From Mongoliitalea daihaiensis (GTDB lineage Bacteria > Bacteroidota > Bacteroidia > Cytophagales > Cyclobacteriaceae), in contig NZ_CP063779.1 of the NCBI RefSeq assembly GCF_021596945.1, forward strand, positions 1,897,592 through 1,961,591: 64,000 bases of DNA, written 5' to 3'. The position numbers were made by a program, and so were the translations under genes. Below the pieces are notes generated by a model. That model ran no database searches. It saw only the letters and a list, made by a program, of their open reading frames with translations, and was not told where the DNA came from. Each line of letters starts with the position of its first letter. The first letter of the stretch is position 1. This document shows positions 1 through 8,504 of the stretch, piece after piece.

Positions 1-1
1 C

Positions 2-622
2 GGTACTTGGCTTGCTATGCATCCCAATGGCAGATTTGCATTCCTGACCAATTATCGGGATATGCGGAATATCAAACCCGATAGCAAAAGCCGTGGAGAA
101 TTGGTGCAAAACTATCTCAATTCATCCATTCCTCCAGTCGACTATCTTCAATACTTGGAGTCTCAAGGGGATGATTTTGAAGGGTTCAACTTGATCGTAG
201 GTGACCCGTCCGGTGCTTATTACCTGTCGAACTATAATCAAGGGATACATTTATTAACACCGGGCCTGTATGGGTTAAGCAATGCCTTACTGGAAACCCC
301 TTGGCCCAAGCTTACCTTAGCTAAAGAAGGTTTGAAAAAACTGATTGCATCAGAAAATTTCGATCCAATTTCCATGATGCCAATACTTCACTCTAGAGTA
401 GTTGCTCCGGACGAAGAGTTGCCCGAGACTGGTTTAGGCTTGGCAAGAGAGCGATTGATGAGCTGCCAGTTTATTCATGCTGAAGGGATTTACGGAACAG
501 TTAACACTACTGTCTTGTTATGGAAGCATACAGGGGAGGTAACCATGGTGGAGAGGACATTTGATCAATTAAAAAATACCCACTCAGATACTAGCCTTCA
601 ATTTGATGTAATAAAAAACTGA
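2..622 (+). CDS. NRDE family (TANGO2-like) protein, 5' end outside the window
   Basis: This is the C-terminal part of an NRDE/TANGO2 (Ser/Thr-rich T10) family protein. The frame is open from base 2 and reads GTWLAMHPNGRFAFLTNYRD, which matches the family's GTW(L)..GR.A.LTNYR block. That block normally lies about 45-60 residues into the protein, so the true start is upstream of the window and the ATG at 17 is internal. The fold is that of an N-terminal-nucleophile hydrolase, but the usual N-terminal Cys (MC..) cannot be seen here. Animal TANGO2 has been linked to haem trafficking and lipid metabolism; the bacterial role is not settled. The stop codon lies 4 bases before the next gene, so the two are probably co-transcribed. 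Confidence 0.85.
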   Translation, partial: GTWLAMHPNGRFAFLTNYRDMRNIKPDSKSRGELVQNYLNSSIPPVDYLQYLESQGDDFEGFNLIVGDPSGAYYLSNYNQGIHLLTPGLYGLSNALLETPWPKLTLAKEGLKKLIASENFDPISMMPILHSRVVAPDEELPETGLGLARERLMSCQFIHAEGIYGTVNTTVLLWKHTGEVTMVERTFDQLKNTHSDTSLQFDVIKN

Positions 623-626
623 GGTC

Positions 627-1604
627 GTGAAAGAAATTTTGGATGTATTGATTGTAGGGGGAGGCCCGATTGGACTAGCCTGTGGGATTGCCTGTGAAAA
701 AGCCAATATTAATTATCTGATCGTTGAAAAAGGTGTGCTGACCAATTCCTTATTCAACTACCCCCTAAATATGACTTTTTTCTCTACGTCGGAAAAACTG
801 GAAATGGGAGAAATTCCCTTTATGTCTGTATCTCATAAGCCTACCCGTACGGAGGCGTTGGAATATTATCGGAGGGTTTTTCAAAAGTGGAAACTAAAAG
901 TACACCTGTACGAAGAAGTAAACATATTAAATAAAACATCATCTGGGATATTTGAGGTCATCACCAATAAAGGCAAGTATGCTGCTCATAATATTGTGAT
1001 GGCTACGGGATTCTATGATTTACCAAACCTGATGAATGTTCCGGGCGAAGATCTTCCAAAAGTCAGCCATTATTACAAAGAACCTTGGCCGTACATAGGT
1101 CAGGAAGTCTTGGTAGTAGGCGGAGCAAACTCAGCTGTGGATGTGGCACTGGAGGTTTGGAGAAAAGGAGGTCATGTTACTATGGCATTGAAAGGAGATG
1201 GAATAGATGCCAATGTCAAATACTGGGTTAAACCAGATATAGAAAATCGCATCAAAGAAGGTTCCATCAAGGCGTATACCAACAGTCTAGTGAAGGAAAT
1301 TCGGGAAAAAGAAGTAGTGCTCGATACTCCTGAGGGGGAAGTGACTATTCCAAACGACTTTGTTCTTGCCATGACAGGCTATGTGCCAAATTTTGCTTTA
1401 TTGGACCAATTAGGAGTAGAACTCAGTTTGGATGAAAAACGCCAACCATGTTACGACCCCAACAATCAAGAATCCAATATTCCAGGTGTCTATTTAGCTG
1501 GGGTAGTCTGTGGGGGATTAAATACCCGTGAATTTTTCATAGAAAATTCTATCGTCCACGCTCAGCAAATCGTCAATCATATCAAAGAAAAAGTTTCTCG
1601 CTGA
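627..1604 (+). CDS. ypdA: YpdA-family FAD-dependent oxidoreductase (putative bacillithiol disulfide reductase)
   Basis: A pyridine-nucleotide-disulfide oxidoreductase-like flavoprotein of 325 residues. The FAD-binding fingerprint VGGGPIGLACGIA is at about residues 10-22, and a second Rossmann fingerprint VVGGANSAVDVALE near residue 160 binds NAD(P)H. No CxxC pair is visible between them, as expected for YpdA and unlike thioredoxin reductase. Family members reduce bacillithiol disulfide in Firmicutes and some Bacteroidota. The start is GTG at 627, just 4 bases after the preceding stop; no ATG lies nearby in frame, and GTG places the FAD motif at the usual distance. Probably in an operon with the NRDE-family gene. 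The exact thiol substrate in this organism is inferred. Confidence 0.85.
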   Translation: MKEILDVLIVGGGPIGLACGIACEKANINYLIVEKGVLTNSLFNYPLNMTFFSTSEKLEMGEIPFMSVSHKPTRTEALEYYRRVFQKWKLKVHLYEEVNILNKTSSGIFEVITNKGKYAAHNIVMATGFYDLPNLMNVPGEDLPKVSHYYKEPWPYIGQEVLVVGGANSAVDVALEVWRKGGHVTMALKGDGIDANVKYWVKPDIENRIKEGSIKAYTNSLVKEIREKEVVLDTPEGEVTIPNDFVLAMTGYVPNFALLDQLGVELSLDEKRQPCYDPNNQESNIPGVYLAGVVCGGLNTREFFIENSIVHAQQIVNHIKEKVSR

Positions 1605-1773
1605 TTAAACGGATCGAACAGATTACAAACAGGTCAAAGTGTGGGTTTTCGTACTTGTGAAATCCAATGAAAAGCATTAAAATTAAATAGCTGTCTACAT
1701 CTGATTGATCAGATAGTATCAATTATCTACGTTAAATCTGTCAAATCCACTAAATCTGCGAGAGACCAGCGAG
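1605..1773. other. Gap between convergent ypdA and thrC
   Basis: No gene is visible. The gap holds a 16-base palindrome ATCTGATTGATCAGAT at 1699-1714. It also holds a short stretch in which AAATCTG recurs (about 1733-1763), resembling the decayed low-complexity repeats seen elsewhere in this window. No clear U-tract terminator was found. Confidence 0.5.
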
Positions 1774-3078
1774 CTACCGAGCGTCATTCAAGTACCTTTT
1801 AAACTCCTCGAAATCATTTCCCATACGACTGCTTTTCACTTCTTTTGATAGGAAGGCTTGTAGGCGATTGGGTAGTTGGATGGACTCCTGGAGCACTTCT
1901 TCTACGGTGGATTGGAACTTACCAGGATGAGCAGTTTCTAGGAATATACCTTGAAACTCTTCTCCTTTTTCTTTCAAAAACTTTTTCAACCCCAAGTACC
2001 CCACCGCTCCATGAGGATCCATAAGGTAGCCTGTAGCAGCCTTTACTTCTCGCATAGCAATTGCTGTTTCCTCATCAGAAAAATAATAACCGACGACCCT
2101 TGATTTGAGTAGTTCCTCATCGTTGCCATACAAATCAAGCAAGCGATAAAAGTTACTTGGATTTCCTACATCCATGGAATTGCTAATCGTTGATAAAGAA
2201 GGTATGGGGTCAAAAATCCCTGAATCCAAAAACTCCGGCACTACCTTGTTTACGTTGGTGCTGGCTACAAATATATCAATCGGTAATCCCATTCTTTCTG
2301 CCAAAATTCCCGCCCCAAGGTTACCAAAATTTCCACTAGGTACAGATACAGCTATTTTTTTTTCTTTATCCAGCAATTGAGCCCAGGCATGGAAATAATA
2401 CAGACATTGGGGAATCCAGCGGGCAATATTGATGGAATTGGCAGAAGTCAGTAGCATCTCTTGATTCAACTCTGTATCCAAAAATGCTTCTTTGACCAGC
2501 CGTTGACAGTCGTCAAATACACCAGCTACTTCCAAGCAGTGAATATTTTCGCCAAGGGTAGTAAACTGCTTTTCCTGTAATTTGGAGACTTTTCCTTGAG
2601 GGTATAAAATAATCACCTCTACTCCTGGTACTTTATAAAACCCATTGGCTACAGCAGAACCTGTATCACCTGATGTGGCGACCAACACCCGAACAAGCCG
2701 AGATTCGTCTGTCATGAGCATAGACATAAGTTTGGAGCAAAATCTTGCACCGACATCTTTGAAAGCCAAAGTAGGCCCATGAAATAATTCCAACGTATAA
2801 ATTCCATCTTCCACCTGTACCAATGGGGTGTCGAATGAAAGCGTATGCTCCACCAATTGTTTGATTTGATCCTCCGTAAGGTCATCTTTAAACAAAGCCC
2901 GTATAACTTCTACTCCCATTTCTTGAAAGCTCATAAAGGGAAGTTCCTGGAAAAACTCTGCAGGCATCAGCGGGATGTGTTCAGGCATATAAAGTCCTTG
3001 ATCAGGTGCTAAGCCTTTGATAACAGCTTCCTTGAGCGAAACAACGTGTTCTGGATTATTTGTACTGTAAAATTTCAT
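1774..3078 (-). CDS. thrC: Threonine synthase
   Basis: Converts O-phospho-homoserine to threonine with pyridoxal phosphate, the last step of the pathway. The 434-residue length fits the E. coli-type (class I) enzyme. The PLP-lysine region GPTLAFKDVGARF is at residues 101-113, with Lys107 as the likely Schiff-base lysine. The phosphate-binding motifs ATSGDTGSA and SGNFGN are both present. It is the last gene of the minus-strand thrA-thrB-thrC operon, 24 bases after thrB. It faces ypdA tail to tail. Confidence 0.96.
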   Translation of the reverse strand: MKFYSTNNPEHVVSLKEAVIKGLAPDQGLYMPEHIPLMPAEFFQELPFMSFQEMGVEVIRALFKDDLTEDQIKQLVEHTLSFDTPLVQVEDGIYTLELFHGPTLAFKDVGARFCSKLMSMLMTDESRLVRVLVATSGDTGSAVANGFYKVPGVEVIILYPQGKVSKLQEKQFTTLGENIHCLEVAGVFDDCQRLVKEAFLDTELNQEMLLTSANSINIARWIPQCLYYFHAWAQLLDKEKKIAVSVPSGNFGNLGAGILAERMGLPIDIFVASTNVNKVVPEFLDSGIFDPIPSLSTISNSMDVGNPSNFYRLLDLYGNDEELLKSRVVGYYFSDEETAIAMREVKAATGYLMDPHGAVGYLGLKKFLKEKGEEFQGIFLETAHPGKFQSTVEEVLQESIQLPNRLQAFLSKEVKSSRMGNDFEEFKRYLNDAR

Positions 3079-3102
3079 AGTGCTTTCAACAATTTACTAT
3101 AC

Positions 3103-4038
3103 TTATTCAAGGCTGATTACATAAGCCCCTACCGGATTTACATCTGCAACAGAGATATCTACTCCCAAACCTATGGAAGCATACAGTTCTTCAGCTTTTT
3201 TAGCGACTAACTCGGCAATTTCTTGACTTTCTGATAGGACAAACAAAGTCGGACCTGATCCGGAGATTCCTGAGCCCAAGGCTCCTACTTTTTGAATAGC
3301 CTCCCGCAATTCGTAGAAACCAGGAATTAACAGAGCACGGTATGGTTCTGCAATCACATCTTTCAAAGACCTCCCAAGCAATTTCAAATCCGAAGTGTAC
3401 AAGGCAGAAATCAATCCTGCAATATTCCCAGATTGCACGACTGCATCCTGCAAAGAAATTTGTCTCCTCAAAACAGAGCGTGAGTCTGCCGTTCGCAATT
3501 CAATATGCGGATGAATGAGCGTAGTATATAAACCTTCCGGAACAGGAAGTTTGACAATGTCCAAGGGAGCATAATCCCGGATTAACACAAATCCCCCCAA
3601 AATTGATGGGGCTACATTATCCGCATGTGCCGCCCCACAGGCAACCCGCTCTGCCTCCATGGCAAATGGTACCAATTCCGATTTCGTAAATGGACTCCCC
3701 ATCAATTCATTGACGGCCATCAAGGCAGCAGCAGCACTTGCGGCAGAAGATCCCATACCTGAACCTAGTGGCAAGCCTTTAATCAGAGAAATCTCTAAGC
3801 CTTGATCAGAGCTTAAGCGATCTAAAAAAGCCTGGATTGCCACTGTGCAGGTGTTTTTCTCAGGCTCTGTTGGAAGTCTCCCACCGTCTCCGGTGATGGA
3901 TACCACCCGCAGTCCAGGCTCCTCACTCAAGGCAACCCGTACTTGATCACCCATTTCCCCGATAGCAAAGCCCAAAATATCAAATCCACAGGAAACATTC
4001 GCGACGGTAGCAGGCGCAAAGGCAGTTACTGCTTTCAT
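3103..4038 (-). CDS. thrB: Homoserine kinase
   Basis: GHMP-family kinase that phosphorylates homoserine with ATP. The phosphate-binding loop PLGSGMGSSAASA spans about residues 90-102. The C-terminal glycine-rich GSGISGSGPT motif of the family is near residue 255. At 311 residues it has normal length. It begins 3 bases after the thrA stop (minus strand), so translation is probably coupled to thrA. Confidence 0.95.
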   Translation of the reverse strand: MKAVTAFAPATVANVSCGFDILGFAIGEMGDQVRVALSEEPGLRVVSITGDGGRLPTEPEKNTCTVAIQAFLDRLSSDQGLEISLIKGLPLGSGMGSSAASAAAALMAVNELMGSPFTKSELVPFAMEAERVACGAAHADNVAPSILGGFVLIRDYAPLDIVKLPVPEGLYTTLIHPHIELRTADSRSVLRRQISLQDAVVQSGNIAGLISALYTSDLKLLGRSLKDVIAEPYRALLIPGFYELREAIQKVGALGSGISGSGPTLFVLSESQEIAELVAKKAEELYASIGLGVDISVADVNPVGAYVISLE

Positions 4039-4041
4039 ATG

Positions 4042-6495
4042 TTATCTAGTAAAGTTTCCTAAGCGAATCACATCTGCAAATACCCCAGCGGCAGTAACAT
4101 CGGCTCCAGCTCCGGGTCCACGGATAATCATCGGGAAATCATGGTATCTCTCCGTTGTAAATAAGATCATGTTATCACTTCCTTTAAGCGTATAAAACGG
4201 ATGCGAGCTGTCCAAGGAATTGAGTCCAACTTTTGCTTTTCCATTTTCCAAAGTGGCCATAAAACGCAGTTTTTTGCCAGCTTCTTGAGCTTCAGCCAAT
4301 AAGTTAGTAAAAGCTGCATCATGGGCTTTTAATTTAGCAAAAAACTCTTCCACATCTTTGGTTTCCACACAATTATCAGGTACCATACTTTGAATGGCGA
4401 TATCCTCGAAGTGCAAATCCTGTTCTGCTTCTCGTCCTAAAATCAAAATTTTCCTACCTACATCCATTCCGCTCAAATCATCTCTTGGATCAGGCTCGGT
4501 ATACCCTTTGTCCTTGGCTTGCCTGACGACTTCCGAAAATGGCAATCCTTTTTCAAATTCAGAGAAAATAAAATTCATCGATCCACTGAGTACAGCTTCG
4601 ATTTTCAAGACCTTATCACCACTCAACATCAAATCCTGCAAGGTGTTGATAACAGGAAGTCCAGCTGCTACATTGGTTTCATACAAAAACTTGACACCTC
4701 TTTTATACGCTAGTTTCTTCAAAGACTTATACTTGGCTAAGTCCCCTGAGTTTGCCTTTTTATTTGGCGTAACAATGGCAACTTTTGCCTCCAATACTCT
4801 ATCGTATAAATCCGCGACATCTTGGCTTGCCGTGCAGTCCACAAAAACTGAATTGGAGAAGTTCATCGACTCCATCTGTGCAATAAATGCCTCCAAGTTC
4901 ATTGGCTTTGCGCCCACAGCATCCTGAGGTTCAGGACAGTTTTTCAGATTGAATCCATCTTCGTGGAAAGCCATAAAACGAGAATTAGCGATTCCGTGGA
5001 TTTGAATATCCAGATCATTTTCCCGTTGCAACTTTTCTTGCTGGCTTGCTATCATTTTGATCAATGCCTTCCCTATCAAGCCAACACCCACCAAAAACAC
5101 GTGTAAGACCTTATTATCCGACAAGAAGTATGCTTCATGCAAGGCATTGAGGGCCTTCTGTAAGTCAGTTTGAGAAACTACCGCCGAAATATTCAGCTCC
5201 GAACTCCCTTGGGCAATGGCATATACGTTGATATTGTTTTGACCTAAGGCTTGAAACATCCTGCCACTGGAACCTGGATTATGCTTCATATTTTCACCGA
5301 CAACTGCCACAACCGCCATATCGGCTGTGAGCAATACAGGATCCATTTCTCCATTTTTTATTTCTGGAAGAAACTCCTGTTCAATAGCTTCTTTCGCTTT
5401 TTGTGCCTCACTGCTCCGGACAGCCACACATATACTGTGTTCGGAGGAAGCTTGACTGATCAAAATAACATTCACCCCTGCATCAGCCAATCCTCCAAAA
5501 ACACGTCTACTCACACCTACGACTTCAATCAATCCAGCTCCTTGAATATTTAGCAAGGAAATGCCGGACATAGATGAAACGCCCTTGATGATTTGACCTG
5601 AGGGATCGTCCCCATTAATTAAAGTACCCGCATTTTCGGGTTCAAAAGTATTTTTGATGAAAATAGGGATCCCTTTTTTCATCGCGGGCTGCATGGTAGC
5701 AGGGAAAATCACTTTCGCTCCAAAATGAGACAACTCCATGGCCTCATTGTAGGTCAATTGAGGAATGGTGAAGGCGGTATAAACCAAGCGAGGATCAGAT
5801 GTCATCACACCGGATACATCTGTCCATATTTCCAAGGAAGTAGCATTCAAAGCCGAAGCAAAAATTGCTGCTGTATAATCCGAGCCACTTCTACCCAAGG
5901 TCGTTGTTTCACCTTTATCAGAGGAAGCAATAAAGCCGGTGATTACTTTTAAGCCGGGATGTTGATGGAAAAAATCAGCTATCAAGTCATTGGTAACATG
6001 AAAGTCTACTTTGGCATTTCCAAAACGATTATTGGTGCGAATCACCTCGCGGGCATCTACAAATACCGAATCAAAACCTTCTACTTTCAAGGCTTCTGCC
6101 AAAATAAATGCCGAAAGTCGCTCTCCAAAGCTTGCAACATAATCCAAGGTCCTTGGAGAACACTCTTTGATCAAGTAAATCCCGTGAAACACATCCTCCA
6201 ATTCATTGAAACGAACCTTCACATAAGTTAAAACGGAGGATTGATGTTGAACAGGAATAAGGCTTTTTAATATTTCGTAGTGTCTTTCTTCCAAGGCTTT
6301 CAACTCTCCCACATACGAACGGTCACTTGCATTGGCTTTTTGTGCACATGTCAACAAAATCTCCGTCACCCCGCCAAATGCAGAAAAAACAACTGCAAAC
6401 TCTCCAAGAGCTTTTTGTTCTTGCAGGATACTAAACACCTTTCGGATATTAGTGGCATTGGCTACTGACGAACCTCCAAACTTTAAAATTTTCAT
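4042..6495 (-). CDS. thrA: Bifunctional aspartate kinase / homoserine dehydrogenase
   Basis: Catalyses the first and third steps from aspartate to homoserine. The aspartokinase half opens with KFGGSS (residues 5-10). ACT-type regulatory repeats follow at roughly residues 310-460. The homoserine dehydrogenase half has the NAD-binding motif VFLVGVGLIGKAL and the PNKKAN and AVLSGSMNFIF segments. The 817-residue length and domain order match E. coli ThrA, so feedback control by threonine through the ACT domains is expected. It heads the thr operon and is preceded by a 16-residue threonine-rich leader peptide and a GC-rich hairpin, which suggests attenuation control. Confidence 0.96.
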   Translation of the reverse strand: MKILKFGGSSVANATNIRKVFSILQEQKALGEFAVVFSAFGGVTEILLTCAQKANASDRSYVGELKALEERHYEILKSLIPVQHQSSVLTYVKVRFNELEDVFHGIYLIKECSPRTLDYVASFGERLSAFILAEALKVEGFDSVFVDAREVIRTNNRFGNAKVDFHVTNDLIADFFHQHPGLKVITGFIASSDKGETTTLGRSGSDYTAAIFASALNATSLEIWTDVSGVMTSDPRLVYTAFTIPQLTYNEAMELSHFGAKVIFPATMQPAMKKGIPIFIKNTFEPENAGTLINGDDPSGQIIKGVSSMSGISLLNIQGAGLIEVVGVSRRVFGGLADAGVNVILISQASSEHSICVAVRSSEAQKAKEAIEQEFLPEIKNGEMDPVLLTADMAVVAVVGENMKHNPGSSGRMFQALGQNNINVYAIAQGSSELNISAVVSQTDLQKALNALHEAYFLSDNKVLHVFLVGVGLIGKALIKMIASQQEKLQRENDLDIQIHGIANSRFMAFHEDGFNLKNCPEPQDAVGAKPMNLEAFIAQMESMNFSNSVFVDCTASQDVADLYDRVLEAKVAIVTPNKKANSGDLAKYKSLKKLAYKRGVKFLYETNVAAGLPVINTLQDLMLSGDKVLKIEAVLSGSMNFIFSEFEKGLPFSEVVRQAKDKGYTEPDPRDDLSGMDVGRKILILGREAEQDLHFEDIAIQSMVPDNCVETKDVEEFFAKLKAHDAAFTNLLAEAQEAGKKLRFMATLENGKAKVGLNSLDSSHPFYTLKGSDNMILFTTERYHDFPMIIRGPGAGADVTAAGVFADVIRLGNFTR

Positions 6496-6577
6496 AAATG
6501 CGTGATTTTTGACTATATATTATGACAGAGAACCTTCAAATAAAGGCCTATACAATTGGGGCTATATGATTGATAGA

Positions 6578-6592
6578 ACGGGCTCAGCCCGT
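6578..6592 (-). promoter_or_regulatory. Candidate thr attenuator hairpin overlapping the leader stop codon
   Basis: On the minus strand the bases ACGGGC-TGA-GCCCGT form a perfect 6-base-pair stem whose 3-base loop is exactly the UGA stop of the leader peptide. The 5' arm is the last Thr and Gly codons. A ribosome stalled at the upstream Thr codons would cover this arm and prevent pairing. The arm GGGCT could also pair with AGCCC about 20 bases downstream, giving an alternative fold. No U-tract follows, so whether this is a terminator, a pause site or a translation-blocking structure is uncertain. Confidence 0.5.
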
Positions 6593-6634
6593 GGTGGTAG
6601 TGAAAAAGAACATGGTGGTACCCATGAATACCAT
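6584..6634 (-). CDS. thrL: Threonine operon leader peptide (16 aa)
   Basis: A short reading frame upstream of thrA on the minus strand encodes MVFMGTTMFFFTTTTG and then stops. Six of 16 residues are threonine (ACC ACC, then ACT ACC ACC ACG), ending just before the stop. This is the classical architecture of an amino-acid operon leader: regulatory codons followed at once by a hairpin. Translation may instead begin at the internal ATG at 6625 (MGTTMFFFTTTTG), because the first ATG overlaps a TGCAGC/GCTGCA complementarity (6684-6689 with 6634-6639) that could hide it. It lies about 90 bases upstream of thrA. It is not homologous in detail to E. coli ThrL but shares its logic. Confidence 0.7.
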   Translation of the reverse strand: MVFMGTTMFFFTTTTG

Positions 6635-6687
6635 GCAGCCTTCGGAGTTTTTCCCGAATCCTATCTCATTAGGTATATATTGAGCTG

Positions 6688-6718
6688 CAAACATCTTTTT
6701 TGATAAAATCTCGACAAG
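6688..6718 (-). promoter_or_regulatory. Candidate promoter of the thr leader/operon
   Basis: On the minus strand, CTTG (complement of 6715-6718), a 19-base spacer and GATGTTTG (complement of 6688-6695) approximate the Bacteroidota promoter TTTG-N19-TAnnTTTG with one mismatch in each box. Transcription would start near 6681, about 47 bases before the leader peptide. Confidence 0.45.
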
Positions 6719-6832
6719 GTTACTCACAAAATCCTAAAAAGCAAAAAGGTTTTTGTGTTATTTTTAATAATCAGTATTTTCTTTTGAAAAGATCACAATT
6801 AAAACTTTTTCCCAACTCAAATCAAGCCCAGA

Positions 6833-6848
6833 TGTGACATAGGTCATC
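6833..6848 (+). promoter_or_regulatory. Crp/Fnr-like site upstream of cytochrome c peroxidase
   Basis: TGTGACATAGGTCATC contains the perfect inner inverted repeat TGAC-N4-GTCA. The left half fits the Crp/Fnr consensus TGTGA-N6-TCACA fully and the right half partly. It lies about 47-62 bases before the peroxidase ATG, a plausible place for an oxygen- or redox-responsive activator. This is inference from motif shape only. Confidence 0.4.
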
Positions 6849-6894
6849 TTTTAAGCCTGCAAACATCCCGACATTTGTAGAAAACATTACAACC

Positions 6895-7968
6895 ATGAAA
6901 AAAGGCACTATCATCCCTGTAACTGTGGCCGTGCTTATCGGGCTCATGATATTTATGATGAATGACCGAACATTGTCATCAGAACATGTACAGAAACAAG
7001 AAATAGCGAAGGAGGATGCGCTCTTATGGGCAAAAGCCAGAAACTTCTACTATGGTTTACCCACTGAGATGAATGTTCTTACAGATGAAGTTGAATTAGC
7101 CAAATCCGAATTGGGTCAATTATTATATTTTGATACCAGACTGAGTATCAATAATGAACAAAGCTGCAATAGTTGTCACAACCTTCAAACCTATGGGGTT
7201 GATAACTTGACGACCTCCCCAGGCGCTCTTCCCGGTACCCGAGGCGATAGAAATTCTCCGACAGTATTAAATGCTGTTTTTCATGCTAAACAATTTTGGG
7301 ATGGAAGGGCAGCTGATTTGGAAGAACAAGCGAAAGGTCCCATTCTCAATCCTGTAGAAATGGCAATCCCTCATGAAGGGGTACTTATTGATAGATTACT
7401 GGAAGTTGAGGAGTATATCAAGCGCTTTGCTCAATCATTTCCGGAAGAAAGTCAACCCATCACATATGACAATGTGGCTAAGGCAATTGCTTCTTTTGAA
7501 AAACGATTGATCACTCCTTCCAAATTCGATGAGTTCATGGCTTTGAATGTTGAAGTCTTCGATACCCAAGAAAAAAGAGGATTGAAAATTTTCTTGGAAG
7601 CAGGATGCCAAAGCTGTCATGATGGTCCTGCACTCGGTGGTCTTCAGGAAAGACGATTGGGAGAACAAGTGGATTTCAAGCAGGTAAGTTCCAAAATCAA
7701 TCATGATAAAGGGATCTATGAGCTTACCGGCAATCTAGGAGATCAGTACAAATTTAAAGTTCCTTCCTTAAGAAATATCGAACACACCTATCCATACTTT
7801 CACGATGGTAGTATCCACGAATTAGATGAAAGTGTACGCATCATGGGAAAAACCCAATTGAATAAAGAATTTACAGCTCAGGAAATAGAGGACTTGGTGG
7901 CATTCTTAAAAACGTTGACTGGAGAAATTCCGGCACACTTAAAAGCAACACCTGCAATACCTCAATAA
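6895..7968 (+). CDS. Di-haem cytochrome c peroxidase (CcpA/MauG family)
   Basis: A periplasmic peroxidase that reduces hydrogen peroxide with electrons from cytochrome c. Two CxxCH haem sites are visible: CNSCH at residues 91-95 and CQSCH at 238-242. Between them are the family signatures LLYFDTRLS, RNSPTVLNA, FWDGRA and LNPVEM. The N-terminus (residues 5-22) is a hydrophobic signal or membrane anchor. At 357 residues it has usual length. A strong hairpin terminator follows. A Crp/Fnr-like palindrome lies upstream. It could alternatively be a MauG-like protein with another substrate. Confidence 0.92.
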   Translation: MKKGTIIPVTVAVLIGLMIFMMNDRTLSSEHVQKQEIAKEDALLWAKARNFYYGLPTEMNVLTDEVELAKSELGQLLYFDTRLSINNEQSCNSCHNLQTYGVDNLTTSPGALPGTRGDRNSPTVLNAVFHAKQFWDGRAADLEEQAKGPILNPVEMAIPHEGVLIDRLLEVEEYIKRFAQSFPEESQPITYDNVAKAIASFEKRLITPSKFDEFMALNVEVFDTQEKRGLKIFLEAGCQSCHDGPALGGLQERRLGEQVDFKQVSSKINHDKGIYELTGNLGDQYKFKVPSLRNIEHTYPYFHDGSIHELDESVRIMGKTQLNKEFTAQEIEDLVAFLKTLTGEIPAHLKATPAIPQ

Positions 7969-8008
7969 TAAGAAATCTTTGAAAATTAATCACCCCCCCA
8001 GCTAAACC

Positions 8009-8040
8009 TGCCGCAGCATTATTCACTGCGGCATTTTTTT
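8009..8040 (+). terminator. Rho-independent terminator of the cytochrome c peroxidase gene
   Basis: A perfect 8-base-pair stem TGCCGCAG/CTGCGGCA with a 9-base loop, followed by seven T residues on the plus strand. It sits 40 bases after the peroxidase stop and just before the end of the convergent gene. Confidence 0.9.
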
Positions 8041-8042
8041 AT

Positions 8043-8504
8043 TTAATCACAGCCTTCTTTTCTGCGGGTATCGATGATGTAAGTGATTTTCCATCCTTCG
8101 GAGGTTTTTACAAGCTGGAAAGAGTTGACACCACAATGACTGAATGCCCCATTGACGTAAAATCGATAAGGTGTCCATGCAGCAGCCATTTGACCATCGA
8201 TCTTGATTTGATAATCTAAGATTTGTTCATCTAAAATAGTTTCAGCGGGAGTAGTTGCAATACGATTGAAGAAATCCTGAACCGTATTGGTCCCAACTGT
8301 AGCTCCAGCAGGAGACGCATTGACCGTCTGCATTTGCGCATTTGGAAGAAAAGCAGGTTCTATTTTTTCTAAATCCTTGGATTTCATGCCTTCAAATAGA
8401 GTGGCAATCACTTGTTGGATGGCGAGCTCTTCTTGGGCAAAGGCTGCTGGGAACATGAAAAAACCCAATATCCATAAATAAACAGTAAGGACTATTTTTT
8501 TCAT
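8043..8504 (-). CDS. Exported NTF2-like (lumazine-binding/SnoaL-like) protein
   Basis: A 153-residue protein with a signal peptide (residues 1-23, probably cut after AFA) and a single NTF2-like cone-shaped domain. The pattern (an N-terminal helix pair EELAIQQVIATLFEGMKSKD, then strands ending in GWKITYIIDTRR) resembles the DUF4440/Lumazine_bd_2 group. Such domains bind small ligands or act as non-catalytic scaffolds; no catalytic residues can be named. Its ATG overlaps the stop of the upstream DUF2807 gene by one base (TAATG), so the two are translationally coupled. Confidence 0.7.
   Translation of the reverse strand: MKKIVLTVYLWILGFFMFPAAFAQEELAIQQVIATLFEGMKSKDLEKIEPAFLPNAQMQTVNASPAGATVGTNTVQDFFNRIATTPAETILDEQILDYQIKIDGQMAAAWTPYRFYVNGAFSHCGVNSFQLVKTSEGWKITYIIDTRRKEGCD

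Larger units (their letters stand above)
6635..6894. other. Divergent spacer between thr operon and cytochrome c peroxidase gene
   Basis: Carries the 5' leader and candidate promoter of the thr operon on the minus strand, and the upstream region of the cytochrome c peroxidase gene on the plus strand. That plus-strand region includes the Crp/Fnr-like site at 6833-6848. No other gene is visible. Confidence 0.6.

Noticed and set aside
1699-1714. Palindrome ATCTGATTGATCAGAT as terminator of ypdA
   Set aside because: The loop is very short and no U-tract follows; noted only as a palindrome within the gap.
4394-4927. Plus-strand open frame of 177 codons opposite thrA
   Set aside because: It lies wholly inside thrA, with no family resemblance and no start signals.
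6509-6703. Plus-strand 64-codon frame over the thr leader
   Set aside because: It is antisense to the leader peptide and hairpin, and its composition is explained by those elements.
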